Assembly (NCBI RefSeq): GCF_010731875.1
Contig: NZ_AP022595.1
Location: 930,001 to 994,000, forward strand
Direction of reading: 5' to 3'
Length of the DNA: 64,000 bases
DNA from: Mycolicibacterium sarraceniae
GTDB taxonomy: Bacteria; Actinomycetota; Actinomycetes; Mycobacteriales; Mycobacteriaceae
In this document: piece by piece, positions 18,689 to 26,780 of the stretch
Numbering within the stretch: the first letter of the stretch is position 1
How the letters are laid out: every line of letters begins with the position of its first letter
Program-made: the position numbers and the translations under genes
Notes under the pieces: generated by a model
The model's database searches: none
Seen by the model: the letters and a program-made list of their open reading frames with translations, nothing else
What the model was told of the DNA's origin: nothing

Positions 18689-20117
18689 ACGGGACCGGGG
18701 CCGGCACGTCCGCGATGCGCGGCAGGCTGACCGAGAAACAGCAGCCCTGCCCTGGCGCGGTCCGCACGGTGACCCGCCCGCCGTGGGCCCATACCAGCGA
18801 GTCCACGATCGACAGGCCCAGCCCGGTGCCGCCACTGGTGCGAGCGCGGGAGGAGTCGGTTCGGTAGAACCGCTCGAACACCCGCTGCGCGTCGTCGGGC
18901 GTCATACCCGGTCCTTCGTCGACGACCTCGATCACCGCATCGTCGGCCGCGGTCCCCACCCGAACCGCGATCCCTGCCGTCTCCGGCGTGTGCTGCAGGG
19001 CATTGGCCATCAGATTGCCCAGCACCTGGCGTAGCCGCGGCTCGTCGCCGAGGACTTCGGGAGTGCCGGGGCCGTCGAACACCTCCATGGTGATGGTGCG
19101 CTTCGGGGCGATGGACTGGGCGTCGTGCACGGCGTCGGTGGCCAGTAGCAGTAGGTCGACGCGGCGCTGCTCGAGTGGGCGTTGCGCGTCGAGGCGGGCC
19201 AGGAGCAGCAGATCATCGACCAGCAGGCCCATCCGCCGCGATTCGCTTTCAATGCGCGACATCAACATCTCGACGTCGCGGGCCGCCCCCTGCCGGTAGA
19301 GCTCGGCGAATCCGCGGATCGTGGTCAACGGGGTGCGCAACTCGTGGCTGGCGTCGGTGATGAACCGCCGCATCCGTTCCTCCGATGTGCGCGCCGCGTC
19401 GGCGGACTCCCCCGAGGACGCCATCGCACTCTGGATCTGGGCGAGCATGCCGTTCAGGGCCAGTGACAGCCGACCGACCTCGGTGCGCGGATCCCGTTCC
19501 GGCACACGGCGATCGAGCTGCCCGGCGGCGATAGCGGCGGCGGTTTTCTCGACTTCGACCAAGGGGCGCAGGCTGCGGTGCACCACCCAGTACCCGGCGA
19601 CGCCGAGGATCACCAGGACGGCGGTGCCGATAGCGACCTGCGACCAGGCCAGGCCGCGCACGGTGGACTGGATGTCGGACATGTCGATGGCGACGGTGGT
19701 CAGTTCGCCGTTGGGCCCCTGCACCGACACCGCGCGCCATTGGACGTTGGAGTGGTCCAGCGAACCGACGGTCACCGGCGCGGAGCCCACGTCGTTGTCG
19801 TCGGGAAGAGCGGGTTCGGCGTCACGGTCGTTGACCGCCATCCAGATGTGGCCGTCGGCGTCGACACCGCGGACGTAGAAGTTGGACGGCGGGCGAGCCG
19901 GGTTGGGGCCCTCGTCGGGTGGCGGCATCCGGCGCGGGGCCTGCGCCCAGCCGCGCGAGGCGTCCAGCAGAGTCTGGTCGGCCCGGTTGACGAGGTCGTG
20001 CTGCAACGTCGAGGTGACGGCGATCCCGGAGGCGAGCAATCCGCAGCCCACGAGCAGCAGCATGGCAGCCACCAGGCCAACTCTCAGCGGCAGCGCTCGA
20101 TGGTGGGGCGTGGGCAT
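18681..20117 (-). CDS. phoR: Sensor histidine kinase PhoR
   Basis: A 478-residue membrane histidine kinase. A first hydrophobic helix lies at about 12-34, a periplasmic sensor domain follows, and a second helix lies at about 160-180 ([16 protein letters not shown]). A HAMP segment, the phosphorylated histidine in [16 protein letters not shown] and the ATPase boxes ([26 protein letters not shown]) follow. It lies 38 bases after phoP in the same operon. With PhoP it controls acid, lipid and virulence-type genes in mycobacteria. Confidence 0.95.
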   Translation of the reverse strand: MPTPHHRALPLRVGLVAAMLLLVGCGLLASGIAVTSTLQHDLVNRADQTLLDASRGWAQAPRRMPPPDEGPNPARPPSNFYVRGVDADGHIWMAVNDRDAEPALPDDNDVGSAPVTVGSLDHSNVQWRAVSVQGPNGELTTVAIDMSDIQSTVRGLAWSQVAIGTAVLVILGVAGYWVVHRSLRPLVEVEKTAAAIAAGQLDRRVPERDPRTEVGRLSLALNGMLAQIQSAMASSGESADAARTSEERMRRFITDASHELRTPLTTIRGFAELYRQGAARDVEMLMSRIESESRRMGLLVDDLLLLARLDAQRPLEQRRVDLLLLATDAVHDAQSIAPKRTITMEVFDGPGTPEVLGDEPRLRQVLGNLMANALQHTPETAGIAVRVGTAADDAVIEVVDEGPGMTPDDAQRVFERFYRTDSSRARTSGGTGLGLSIVDSLVWAHGGRVTVRTAPGQGCCFSVSLPRIADVPAPVPSN

Positions 20118-20155
20118 CTCTCTATTGTCCGCGCCGTTCGGCGCGCCACGCCGGA

Positions 20156-20875
20156 TTACCGCGGCTCCCGCAGCACGTATCCGACACCGCGCAGGGTGTG
20201 CAGGAGACGCTTCTCGCCGGTGTCGATCTTGCGGCGCAGGTAGGAAACGTAGGACTCGACGACGTTGACGTCGCCGCCGAAGTCGTAGCGCCAGACGTGG
20301 TCGAGGATCTTGGGCTTGCTGAGCACAGTGCCGGCGTTGATGACGAAATAGCGCAGCAGGGTGAATTCGGTCGGCGAGAGCGAGACTGGTTCGCCGGCTT
20401 TCCACACCTCGTGGGTGTCCTCGTCGAGCTCGATGTCGGCGAAGCTCAGGCGGGAGTTGCGCGGCTCTTCGACGCCCTTGCCTGCGCGGCGCAGGATGAC
20501 GCGCAGGCGGGCGACGACCTCTTCGAGGCTGAAGGGCTTGGTGACGTAATCGTCGCCGCCGAGGGTGAGGCCGGCGATCTTGTCCTGCAGGCTGTCGCGG
20601 GCAGTGAGGAACAGCGCGGGCGCGTCGATACCGTCGGCGCGCAGCCGGCGCAGCACCCCGAACCCGTCCATACCGGGCATCATCACGTCGAGGATCACCG
20701 CGTCGGGACGCACCTCACGGGCCCGGTCCAGGGCTGCTGGCCCACTTGAGGCGGTGTGTACCTCGAATCCCTGAAACTTCAGACTCACGGACAACAGTTC
20801 GACAATATTGGTCTCGTCGTCCACGACGAGGACCCGTGCCTCTGGTTTTGCTTCAGTTGTGACTGGTGCGGCCAT
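20156..20875 (-). CDS. phoP: Response regulator PhoP
   Basis: A 239-residue OmpR-type regulator. The receiver domain has the acidic pair VVDDE, the phosphorylated aspartate in VILDVMMPGMDGFG and the switch lysine in YVTKPFSLEE. The winged-helix domain ends LLHTLRGVGYVLREPR, nearly identical to M. tuberculosis PhoP. The first 10 residues are shorter than in M. tuberculosis (247 residues). It is followed by phoR. A PhoP-type direct repeat 45 bases upstream suggests autoregulation. Confidence 0.97.
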   Translation of the reverse strand: MAAPVTTEAKPEARVLVVDDETNIVELLSVSLKFQGFEVHTASSGPAALDRAREVRPDAVILDVMMPGMDGFGVLRRLRADGIDAPALFLTARDSLQDKIAGLTLGGDDYVTKPFSLEEVVARLRVILRRAGKGVEEPRNSRLSFADIELDEDTHEVWKAGEPVSLSPTEFTLLRYFVINAGTVLSKPKILDHVWRYDFGGDVNVVESYVSYLRRKIDTGEKRLLHTLRGVGYVLREPR

Positions 20876-20919
20876 GCTGACAATTTCCTCTCACATTGTT
20901 GAAACAAGGCTGCCGGAGC

Positions 20920-20937
20920 ACTGTGAGATTGCTGTGA
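20920..20937 (-). promoter_or_regulatory. PhoP box upstream of phoP
   Basis: On the minus strand the sequence is TCACAGC-AATC-TCACAGT, two 7-base direct repeats with a 4-base gap and 11-base periodicity. This is the known mycobacterial PhoP recognition pattern. It lies in the shared divergent promoter of phoP and the repeat-protein gene at 21004, so both could respond. Confidence 0.85.
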
Positions 20938-20991
20938 GTTGACGTTCGTCCGAGATAACCGATACCACCGGTCACAAACTTCCCTCGCTCT

Positions 20992-21003
20992 TACACTTGT
21001 GCG
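20992..21003 (+). promoter_or_regulatory. Leaderless-type -10 element
   Basis: TACACT (20992-20997) fits TANNNT and is followed by 6 bases and then the ATG at 21004. This spacing places the transcription start on the A of the start codon, the arrangement of leaderless mycobacterial genes. No ribosome-binding site is visible upstream of the ATG, in agreement. Confidence 0.6.
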
Positions 21004-21750
21004 ATGGATTTGGCGAAAACCCTGGTTGAGATGGCCACCACACCGGTACGGATGGGACTGGCCGCGGCCGAGGCGGGGCTCGATGTCGCCAAAGCGGGCA
21101 TTGACCTGACCAAACGGACCCTGGGCGAGACTGGGATGTCGGCGTCGCCGAACTCGGTGGCCCAGATGTTCGGCCTGGAAGACACCATTGCGCGGGCGAA
21201 CAAGCTGGCACAGTTGCTGGACGACGACGCCCCCTTGGGACGGGCACTGACTCCCGGTGGTCCGCTGGATCGGCTGATGCGCCCGGGCGGGCTGATCGAC
21301 CGGGTGACCGCCCCGGATGGGGTTTTGGACCGGTTGACCGCCGAAGGTGGCGGCCTGGAACGTGCGTTGGCGCCGGGTGGGCTGGTCGATCAGCTGCTCG
21401 ACGAGGGCGGGCTGATCGAGCGGATTCTGGGCGAGGACGGGCTGGCCGACCGACTGCTGGCCGAGGGTGGCCTGGTCGAGAAGCTGACCGCGCGCAACGG
21501 CCCGCTGGAGCAGCTGGCCGATGTCGCCGACACGTTGAATCGTCTGGCCCCGGGGCTGGAGGCGCTGGCGCCGACGATCGACACCCTGCGCGAGGCCGTC
21601 ACCACGCTGAGCCTGGTGGTCAACCCGCTGAGCAATATTGCTGACCGGATTCCGATCCCGGGCCGCCGACGCGGATACACCGCCCCACGTCCCGTCAGCT
21701 CCGAACGCGTGCGCAGCGACCGGTTGGTCATCGACGACGACGAGCAATAA
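21004..21750 (+). CDS. Repeat protein divergent from phoP (Rv0756c position)
   Basis: A 248-residue protein of unknown function. Residues about 77-170 are tandem 10-11-residue units of the form PGGLIDRVTA, PDGVLDRLTA, EGGLIERILG and so on: a Gly-rich turn followed by a short amphipathic helix. The N-terminus (DLAKTLVEMATTPVRMGLAA) is helical and the C-terminus basic then acidic. No signal peptide or strong membrane helix is seen. The size and divergent position next to phoP match Rv0756c (241 residues). It may be a membrane-surface or scaffolding protein; that is inference. Confidence 0.75.
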   Translation: MDLAKTLVEMATTPVRMGLAAAEAGLDVAKAGIDLTKRTLGETGMSASPNSVAQMFGLEDTIARANKLAQLLDDDAPLGRALTPGGPLDRLMRPGGLIDRVTAPDGVLDRLTAEGGGLERALAPGGLVDQLLDEGGLIERILGEDGLADRLLAEGGLVEKLTARNGPLEQLADVADTLNRLAPGLEALAPTIDTLREAVTTLSLVVNPLSNIADRIPIPGRRRGYTAPRPVSSERVRSDRLVIDDDEQ

Positions 21751-21795
21751 CTTCGCTAGTCTGTTAGACGTGTCGGACCTTCAGTGCCGACCAAT

Positions 21796-21867
21796 GCCTC
21801 CTTAGCTCAGTGGTAGAGCAACATACTTGTAATATGTAGGCCATCGGTTCAATCCCGATAGGGGGCT
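21796..21867 (+). tRNA. tRNA-Thr (anticodon TGT)
   Basis: A complete cloverleaf. Acceptor arm GCCTCCT pairs with AGGGGGC at the 3' end (with a G-T wobble), then discriminator T. The D-arm contains TTAGCTCAGTGGTAGAGC. The anticodon stem ACATA/TATGT encloses loop CTTGTAA with anticodon TGT, reading ACA (threonine). The T-arm contains GGTTCAATCC. CCA is not encoded. Confidence 0.96.
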
Positions 21868-22361
21868 CGCTATTCTGGGCTATACACGCAGGTAAAGGGC
21901 TAGTTTAAGACTCCAATCACCTGACGCCATCCGGGTTACCACAGTCTAGGCCGTCTTTCCAGCAAACAATCTTTAACAGGATTAGCGGTCGGCGTGACGT
22001 TGCCTGCGGTAGTGGCGGCCAGTTCGGCGATTCTTGGCCCTGTATGTCGGCAGCTGGCTGTCACCGTGCCGGTGAGCCCGCCGACGTCCCTGGCGCTCGA
22101 CCGGGCGAAGTCAGGCGGCCGAAATCGCACCGGGACCACTACTCTGCCCGAACAGCCGGTTGCCCGATCTGCTTGCCCGGGGTGACTATCACGCTCACTT
22201 CGCCCGTAACCATTCCCTCTGAGGCCCGAATAAGCTTAAGATTCGCTGAGACAGCAAACGGGCGTCCGGCCGCATCACCGGTTTGACGCCTCGAGCGGGG
22301 AGTTTGCCTGAAGTTCGCCAACTTCACCGGCAATTCGGAACTGCGCGAAGGTGGTGCGTTA
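21868..22361. other. Non-coding stretch between tRNA-Thr and the metalloprotease gene
   Basis: About 490 bases with no convincing gene. A minus-strand frame at 21936-22139 encodes a short arginine-rich peptide with no clear family and is probably fortuitous. No integrase gene and no copy of the tRNA 3' end were seen, so there is no evidence of an integrated element despite the tRNA. A short inverted repeat at 22309-22326 is listed separately. Confidence 0.6.
22309..22326. promoter_or_regulatory. Inverted repeat upstream of the metalloprotease gene
   Basis: TGAAGTT-CGCC-AACTTCA has perfect 7-base arms around 4 bases and ends 35 bases before the ATG at 22362. It could be an operator or a small RNA hairpin in the leader. 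No known mycobacterial motif was recognised. Confidence 0.4.
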
Positions 22362-24158
22362 ATGGCGAACGTTCAACGTGGTGCAAGGGCAGGTATCGCT
22401 GCGCTCGCACTGGGATTGTCACTGGCCGGCCCGGTCGTCGCAGTTGCCAGCGCCGACGACGCCGACCACAGTTCGTCCTCGAATTCGGGTAGTTCGGCAA
22501 CGTCGAACACCGGATCGTCGAAGAAGGCCACGAGCAACCCCGCTCGTGGCCCGAAGGCCCCGTCTTCGGCGGCGGCGACAGCGGCGGCGGACGGCACCAC
22601 CAGCAAGTCGACCTCTTCGAAGAAGACCGTCGCGCCGTCGACGGCATCGGACTCGCTAGCGGCCGCAGCATCGTCAACAGCCTCAAGCCTCGGTTCGACG
22701 CATCGGCCCGAGGTGAGTGCCCGACGGACTGCCGGCACGACGATCACGTCGAACAAGGCGGCCGCCGACAGCACGCCCGCCGATGAGCAGACGGCCACAC
22801 AGTCGTCGACCGAGAACACGACCAGCACCCCGGTGGCGGCCACCAACACAGCCCAGATCACGGCGGTGAAGGCGACCGCTGGCAAGTCCGCCTCCGCCAA
22901 TGCCGATCCGGTCACCGCTCTGCTGAACGCCATCCAGAATTCCTTCGCCGGGGCGTCGCTCCTGGTCCGGCGGACGTTCTTCAACGAGGCCCCCACGGTC
23001 AAACCGGTGCAGATCACTCCTGAGCAATCGACGGGGCCGATCACCGGCGACATCGGGGCGACTGATCCCGAGGGCGACCACCTGGTCTACAAGATCACCC
23101 AGCAGGCGCACTACGGCACGGTCGTCCTCAACCCCAACGGCACGTACACGTACACGCCCGATGCCGACACACAAGGTGACATCGTCGATTCGTTCGTCGT
23201 CTCGGCGACCGACACCGGGCCGCATATCAACCTGCTCAATTGGTTCCGGGGGACCAGCAGCTACGGCGCCGGCGCGGTCTATCAAGACCCCGAGGGCGAC
23301 GCCAAGCACATCACGTTCACTTTCACCTATGGCGATGGGTCGCAGTTCTGGTCCAGCGCGGCGCGGGCCGAGCTGGCGGCAACCGCCATCTACCTGTCGA
23401 GCTATTTCGAGCCGACACACGACGTCGATATCACCTATAAGGTCACCGGCCAGTACTCGCTGATGGGCGGGACGCTGGCGTCAGCCGGCAGTGATCTGAC
23501 CGGCGATGGAGCCGACTTCTACGACACCGTGGTCCAGCACAAGATCTTGACCGGCGTCGACTCCAACGGGTCGGCCGCCGACGGCACGATCGACTGGAAC
23601 TTCGGCTACGGCTGGGGCTACGGGGAAACCGTGCCCGGCGGGAGTTACGACTTCCAGTCCACCGCCCTGCACGAGTTGATGCACACATTCGGCTTCATCT
23701 CCGTCATCGACAGCGCCGGCAACAACACCGTGCCGACCTGGACCAAGTTCGACAAGAACATCGTGAACCAGGACGGTGCCTCGGTGTTCGACGGCACCAC
23801 CTTCAGCACCGCCTACAACCCGAATCTGACCGGCGGAAACGGCGGACTGTACTTCGGCGGTCCGGGCTCGTATGCGTATGGGGCGAACAACAACAAGCCG
23901 GTGCCGCTCTACACCCCGAATCCGTGGGAGTCGGGCAGCTCGATGTCACACCTGGACGACGATTTCTTCACCGGCTCCATAGAAAAGCTGATGAACGCCG
24001 CATCCGACACCGGCCGCGGTGTCCGGGTACTCAGCCCCATTGAGATCGCCATCATGAAGGATCTTGGCTACACCATGGTGTCGCAATCCACCGGCGCCGC
24101 AGTCCTACTCATCGCGATGGTGCTGTACCGCCGCCGGAAGGCGGCGGTAGCCCGCTAG
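22362..24158 (+). CDS. Secreted, C-terminally anchored zinc metalloprotease with Ig-like domain
   Basis: A 598-residue surface protein. An N-terminal signal peptide (about 1-31) is followed by a Ser/Thr/Ala-rich stalk to about 190. A VCBS/Ig-like domain (EGDHLVYKITQ, GTYTYTPDAD) covers about 210-290. The catalytic region has HELMHTFGF at 437-445, MSHLDDDF with H530 as likely third zinc ligand, LMNA, and SPIEIAIMKDLGY, the layout of bacterial leishmanolysin/matrixin-like proteases. The C-terminus is a hydrophobic helix (about 578-590) followed by RRRK, which looks like a membrane anchor. The substrate is unknown. AAGGTGG lies upstream of ATG 22362. Confidence 0.8.
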   Translation: MANVQRGARAGIAALALGLSLAGPVVAVASADDADHSSSSNSGSSATSNTGSSKKATSNPARGPKAPSSAAATAAADGTTSKSTSSKKTVAPSTASDSLAAAASSTASSLGSTHRPEVSARRTAGTTITSNKAAADSTPADEQTATQSSTENTTSTPVAATNTAQITAVKATAGKSASANADPVTALLNAIQNSFAGASLLVRRTFFNEAPTVKPVQITPEQSTGPITGDIGATDPEGDHLVYKITQQAHYGTVVLNPNGTYTYTPDADTQGDIVDSFVVSATDTGPHINLLNWFRGTSSYGAGAVYQDPEGDAKHITFTFTYGDGSQFWSSAARAELAATAIYLSSYFEPTHDVDITYKVTGQYSLMGGTLASAGSDLTGDGADFYDTVVQHKILTGVDSNGSAADGTIDWNFGYGWGYGETVPGGSYDFQSTALHELMHTFGFISVIDSAGNNTVPTWTKFDKNIVNQDGASVFDGTTFSTAYNPNLTGGNGGLYFGGPGSYAYGANNNKPVPLYTPNPWESGSSMSHLDDDFFTGSIEKLMNAASDTGRGVRVLSPIEIAIMKDLGYTMVSQSTGAAVLLIAMVLYRRRKAAVAR

Positions 24159-24303
24159 TTCTTACTGCTGGGGCAGGATGCCGTCAGCGGCGTTCTGGTT
24201 CTGGTTGAAGGCCCGCGGCGGCAACAATTGCCGCACAGCCGGCAGTCAGTGCGATCTGACGAGAAACCGGGACCGAGCGATTGCCGGTGGCATATCTGGC
24301 GCC

Positions 24304-24624
24304 CTAATCGCCAACCGCGGTCAGGATCAGTACCGCACCGATGACCACCAACGCCACCGCACTGATCTCAGCCTGGCGACGCTGGATCCAGGACCGCAAC
24401 CGGTCCAGCAGGTGGTCAAGGCGCTTGGCCGCCACGACATGAGCGAGCACCGGCAGCGCCGTCATCGACCCCGCCAGGCCGACAACCCAGCCGGCCGCGA
24501 ACGACACGCCGGCCACTCGGGGCCGTGTGGAGTACAGCACCAACAACAGCGCGGGCAAGACCGACACCGGCGAGAGGGCGACCACCAGCGCCAGTGGAAT
24601 CAGCTCCGCGGACACCGACGCCAA
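24304..24624 (-). CDS. Shortened Sap/GAP-family membrane protein
   Basis: The N-terminal part (LIPLALVVALSPVSVLPALL, then AGWVVGLA) and the C-terminal part (LDHLLDRLRSWIQRRQAEIS then a last helix) match Sap/GAP family membrane proteins, linked to surface glycopeptidolipid or sulpholipid export. The usual middle 90 or so residues are missing, leaving 106. The frame is intact, so it is either an in-frame deletion relic or a minimal variant. The TTG start at 24624 follows GAGGAG and overlaps the amt stop region, so translation is coupled to amt. Confidence 0.6.
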   Translation of the reverse strand: MASVSAELIPLALVVALSPVSVLPALLLVLYSTRPRVAGVSFAAGWVVGLAGSMTALPVLAHVVAAKRLDHLLDRLRSWIQRRQAEISAVALVVIGAVLILTAVGD

Positions 24625-24625
24625 G

Positions 24626-25927
24626 TCACTCCTCGTCGGAGGTGTCGGGCCGCGGGCGCTGATCACCGAACAACGGCCGTCGCAGCGGCTGGTGCCCGTG
24701 AACTCCCTCGGCATATGCGGATTCGGCGTGCTGGGTGAAGTCCACCCCCGCGGTCTCATCCTCCGGACTGAGCCGGAAACCGATCGTGCGGTCGATCAAT
24801 TTGGCCAAAGCGAACGACATGATGAAGGCGTAGGCCGCGACCACGACCATCGCCAGGGCCTGCTTGCCCAGCTGAGCAAACCCGCCGCCGTAGAACAGCC
24901 CCTCCGGTCCGCCGGTCATTACCGCGGTGGCCAGGAAACCGATCAGCAGCACGCCGACCACGCCGCCGACGAAGTGCACCCCGACCACGTCGAGTGAATC
25001 GTCATAGCCGAACCGGAACTTCAGCCCGATCGCGAAGGAACACACAATGCCCGCGGCGAGCCCGACCACCGCGGCGCCGAGGGTGTTCACCGTGCCGCAA
25101 GAGGGGGTGATGGCGACCAGGCCGGCGACCACGCCGGAGGCAGCACCGAACGTGGTCGGACGCCCGTCGCGGATCTGCTCGACGGACAGCCAGCCCAGCA
25201 TGCCCAGGCAGCCCGCCACCAACGTGTTGAGGAAGATGGCCGCCGCAGTACCGTTGGCGGCCAGCGCGGATCCGGCGTTGAAACCGAACCAGCCGAACCA
25301 CAGCAGCCCGACACCCAGTAACACGAAGGGCAGGTTGTGCGGACGCATCGCGTCGACCTTGAATCCGATGCGCGGCCCCAGCACCAGAGCCAGGGCCAGG
25401 GCGGAGGCCCCGGACACGATTTCAACGACCAGCCCCCCGGCATAGTCCAGCACGCCGAGCTTGAACAACCAGCCACCTGGCGCCCAAACCCAGTGGGCCA
25501 CAACGGCATACACCACGATGGACCAGATGGGCACGAAGATCATCCACGCGGCGAACTTAGCCCGGTCAGCGATCGCACCGCTGATCAGGGCGGCGGTGAT
25601 GATCGCGAAGCTAAGCTGGAAGGTGGAGAAGAGCAGTTCGGGAACCGAACCGTGCACTGTGCTCGGGCTGATCCCGGTCATCCCGATGTGCGACAGATCG
25701 CCGATGAACCCACCCATGCCGGCCCCGGAGAACGCCAGGGTGTAACCGAACAGCAGCCAGGCCACGGTCACCAGCGGGATCGCGATGAAACTCATCATGA
25801 TCATGTTGAGCACACCGGTGGTGCGGACCATGCCGCCGTAGAAGATGGCCAACCCGGGGGTCATCAACAAGACAAGTGCTGTGCTGGCCAGCAGCCACGC
25901 GGTGGCGGCGGGATCGATCGCATTCAA
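24626..25927 (-). CDS. amt: Ammonium transporter
   Basis: A 433-residue Amt-family transporter with 11 hydrophobic helices. The start MTPGLAIFYGGMV, the pore region (WVWAPGGWLFKLGVLDYAGG) and GAASGVVAGLVAITP are family hallmarks. It conducts ammonium across the inner membrane. The start is TTG 25927, with GGAG 7 bases upstream. No glnB follows; the next gene is the shortened Sap/GAP gene. A GlnR-type repeat 65 bases upstream suggests induction under nitrogen limitation. Confidence 0.95.
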   Translation of the reverse strand: MNAIDPAATAWLLASTALVLLMTPGLAIFYGGMVRTTGVLNMIMMSFIAIPLVTVAWLLFGYTLAFSGAGMGGFIGDLSHIGMTGISPSTVHGSVPELLFSTFQLSFAIITAALISGAIADRAKFAAWMIFVPIWSIVVYAVVAHWVWAPGGWLFKLGVLDYAGGLVVEIVSGASALALALVLGPRIGFKVDAMRPHNLPFVLLGVGLLWFGWFGFNAGSALAANGTAAAIFLNTLVAGCLGMLGWLSVEQIRDGRPTTFGAASGVVAGLVAITPSCGTVNTLGAAVVGLAAGIVCSFAIGLKFRFGYDDSLDVVGVHFVGGVVGVLLIGFLATAVMTGGPEGLFYGGGFAQLGKQALAMVVVAAYAFIMSFALAKLIDRTIGFRLSPEDETAGVDFTQHAESAYAEGVHGHQPLRRPLFGDQRPRPDTSDEE

Positions 25928-25991
25928 AGCCGGCTCCTTCGACGGTCCGAACGAGAATGTCGGCGCAAAGTTTCGGCGATGCGGCGATTGT

Positions 25992-26007
25992 GTTTCAGGC
26001 GTGTTTC
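25992..26007 (-). promoter_or_regulatory. GlnR-like box upstream of amt
   Basis: On the minus strand GAAAC-ACGCCT-GAAAC gives two 5-base half-sites with 11-base periodicity, close to the actinobacterial GlnR pattern GTnAC-n6-GAAAC. It lies in the short gap between amt and the DUF427 gene, 65 bases from the amt start. The biology fits, since GlnR activates amt genes. Confidence 0.65.
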
Positions 26008-26014
26008 GCGGACC

Positions 26015-26515
26015 TCACCACCCCATCGAGCCGGGGATTCCCTTGAATGGACCGACGACCCGGCTGGTGATCCAGCCGCCGTAGAACCCGCCCGGTTGGG
26101 GCATGACCGTCTCGCCGTCGACGGCGCACCGGTCGACCATGCTGGCCATCACCGCGATGGCGCCGGCGATCTCGGCGAACGGAGGGGTCGGCCGCGGATA
26201 GGTCCAGGCCGCCCTGGACGCCACCGCGTCGCCGGCCACCAGGTCGTAGTAGCGCGCCTGGCCTTTCCATTCACACATCGACGCTCCCGGCGCGTCGCGC
26301 AGCACACCGTCGGCGAAGGCCTCGCGAGGCAGGTAGTAGGTCGGCGGATGGCTGGTCTCAAGCACTCGCCAGCTTCGGGTGGTGGACGCAATCACGCGGC
26401 CGCCGAGTTCGACCGTGATCGCGCCGTCGAACCGCTCGAGGCGCGGCGGGCGCGGGTAGTCCCACACTGATTCTTGATCCGGTCCGGCTTGTTCCGGTAT
26501 CGGCCAACCGCTCAT
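26015..26515 (-). CDS. DUF427 family protein
   Basis: A 166-residue protein with the DUF427 pattern: a WDYPRPPR start, GGRVIASTTRSWRVLETSHPPTYYLP, then CEWKGQARYYDLVAGD and SRAAWTYPRP. The fold is a small beta-barrel of unknown function, common in actinobacteria. It ends about 90 bases upstream of the amt start and could be transcribed separately. Nothing in the neighbourhood reveals its role. Confidence 0.85.
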   Translation of the reverse strand: MSGWPIPEQAGPDQESVWDYPRPPRLERFDGAITVELGGRVIASTTRSWRVLETSHPPTYYLPREAFADGVLRDAPGASMCEWKGQARYYDLVAGDAVASRAAWTYPRPTPPFAEIAGAIAVMASMVDRCAVDGETVMPQPGGFYGGWITSRVVGPFKGIPGSMGW

Positions 26516-26571
26516 CCCTCGACGATACGAAAACGGACCACATGGTGGGCGATTGGTGGCTGATCCCGGCC

Positions 26572-26596
26572 TGCTGAGCGACTGCTTAGCTCAGCA
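26572..26596. repeat. Small inverted repeat upstream of cpsA
   Basis: TGCTGAGC (26572-26579) and GCTCAGCA (26589-26596) are perfect 8-base arms around 9 bases, in the gap between the DUF427 gene and cpsA. It could be an operator or hairpin. No matching site was seen elsewhere. Confidence 0.35.
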
Positions 26597-26780
26597 TGTC
26601 GACAACGCATCGGAGCCGGTGGCAGTCGCATGGCGCCGGCTTCATCGGCGGCCGCCGCGGCACATCATGCTAAGCACATGCACAGCATAGCGGCACCGTG
26701 CGGTGAATACTGCGGAGTCGACCGCACTCAGGCTGCACCAGGCTGGGGCCGCACCAGCATTTGCCCGCATACTGTCGATC

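Noticed and set aside
21936..22139. Minus-strand peptide downstream of tRNA-Thr, considered as an integrase C-terminus
   Set aside because: It is too short and arginine-rich with no integrase catalytic residues, and no duplicate tRNA end was found.
24159..24303. Possible broken small secreted gene on the minus strand (ends AFNQNQNAADGILPQQ)
   Set aside because: The signal-like start and the tail are in different frames, and no homologue was recognised.
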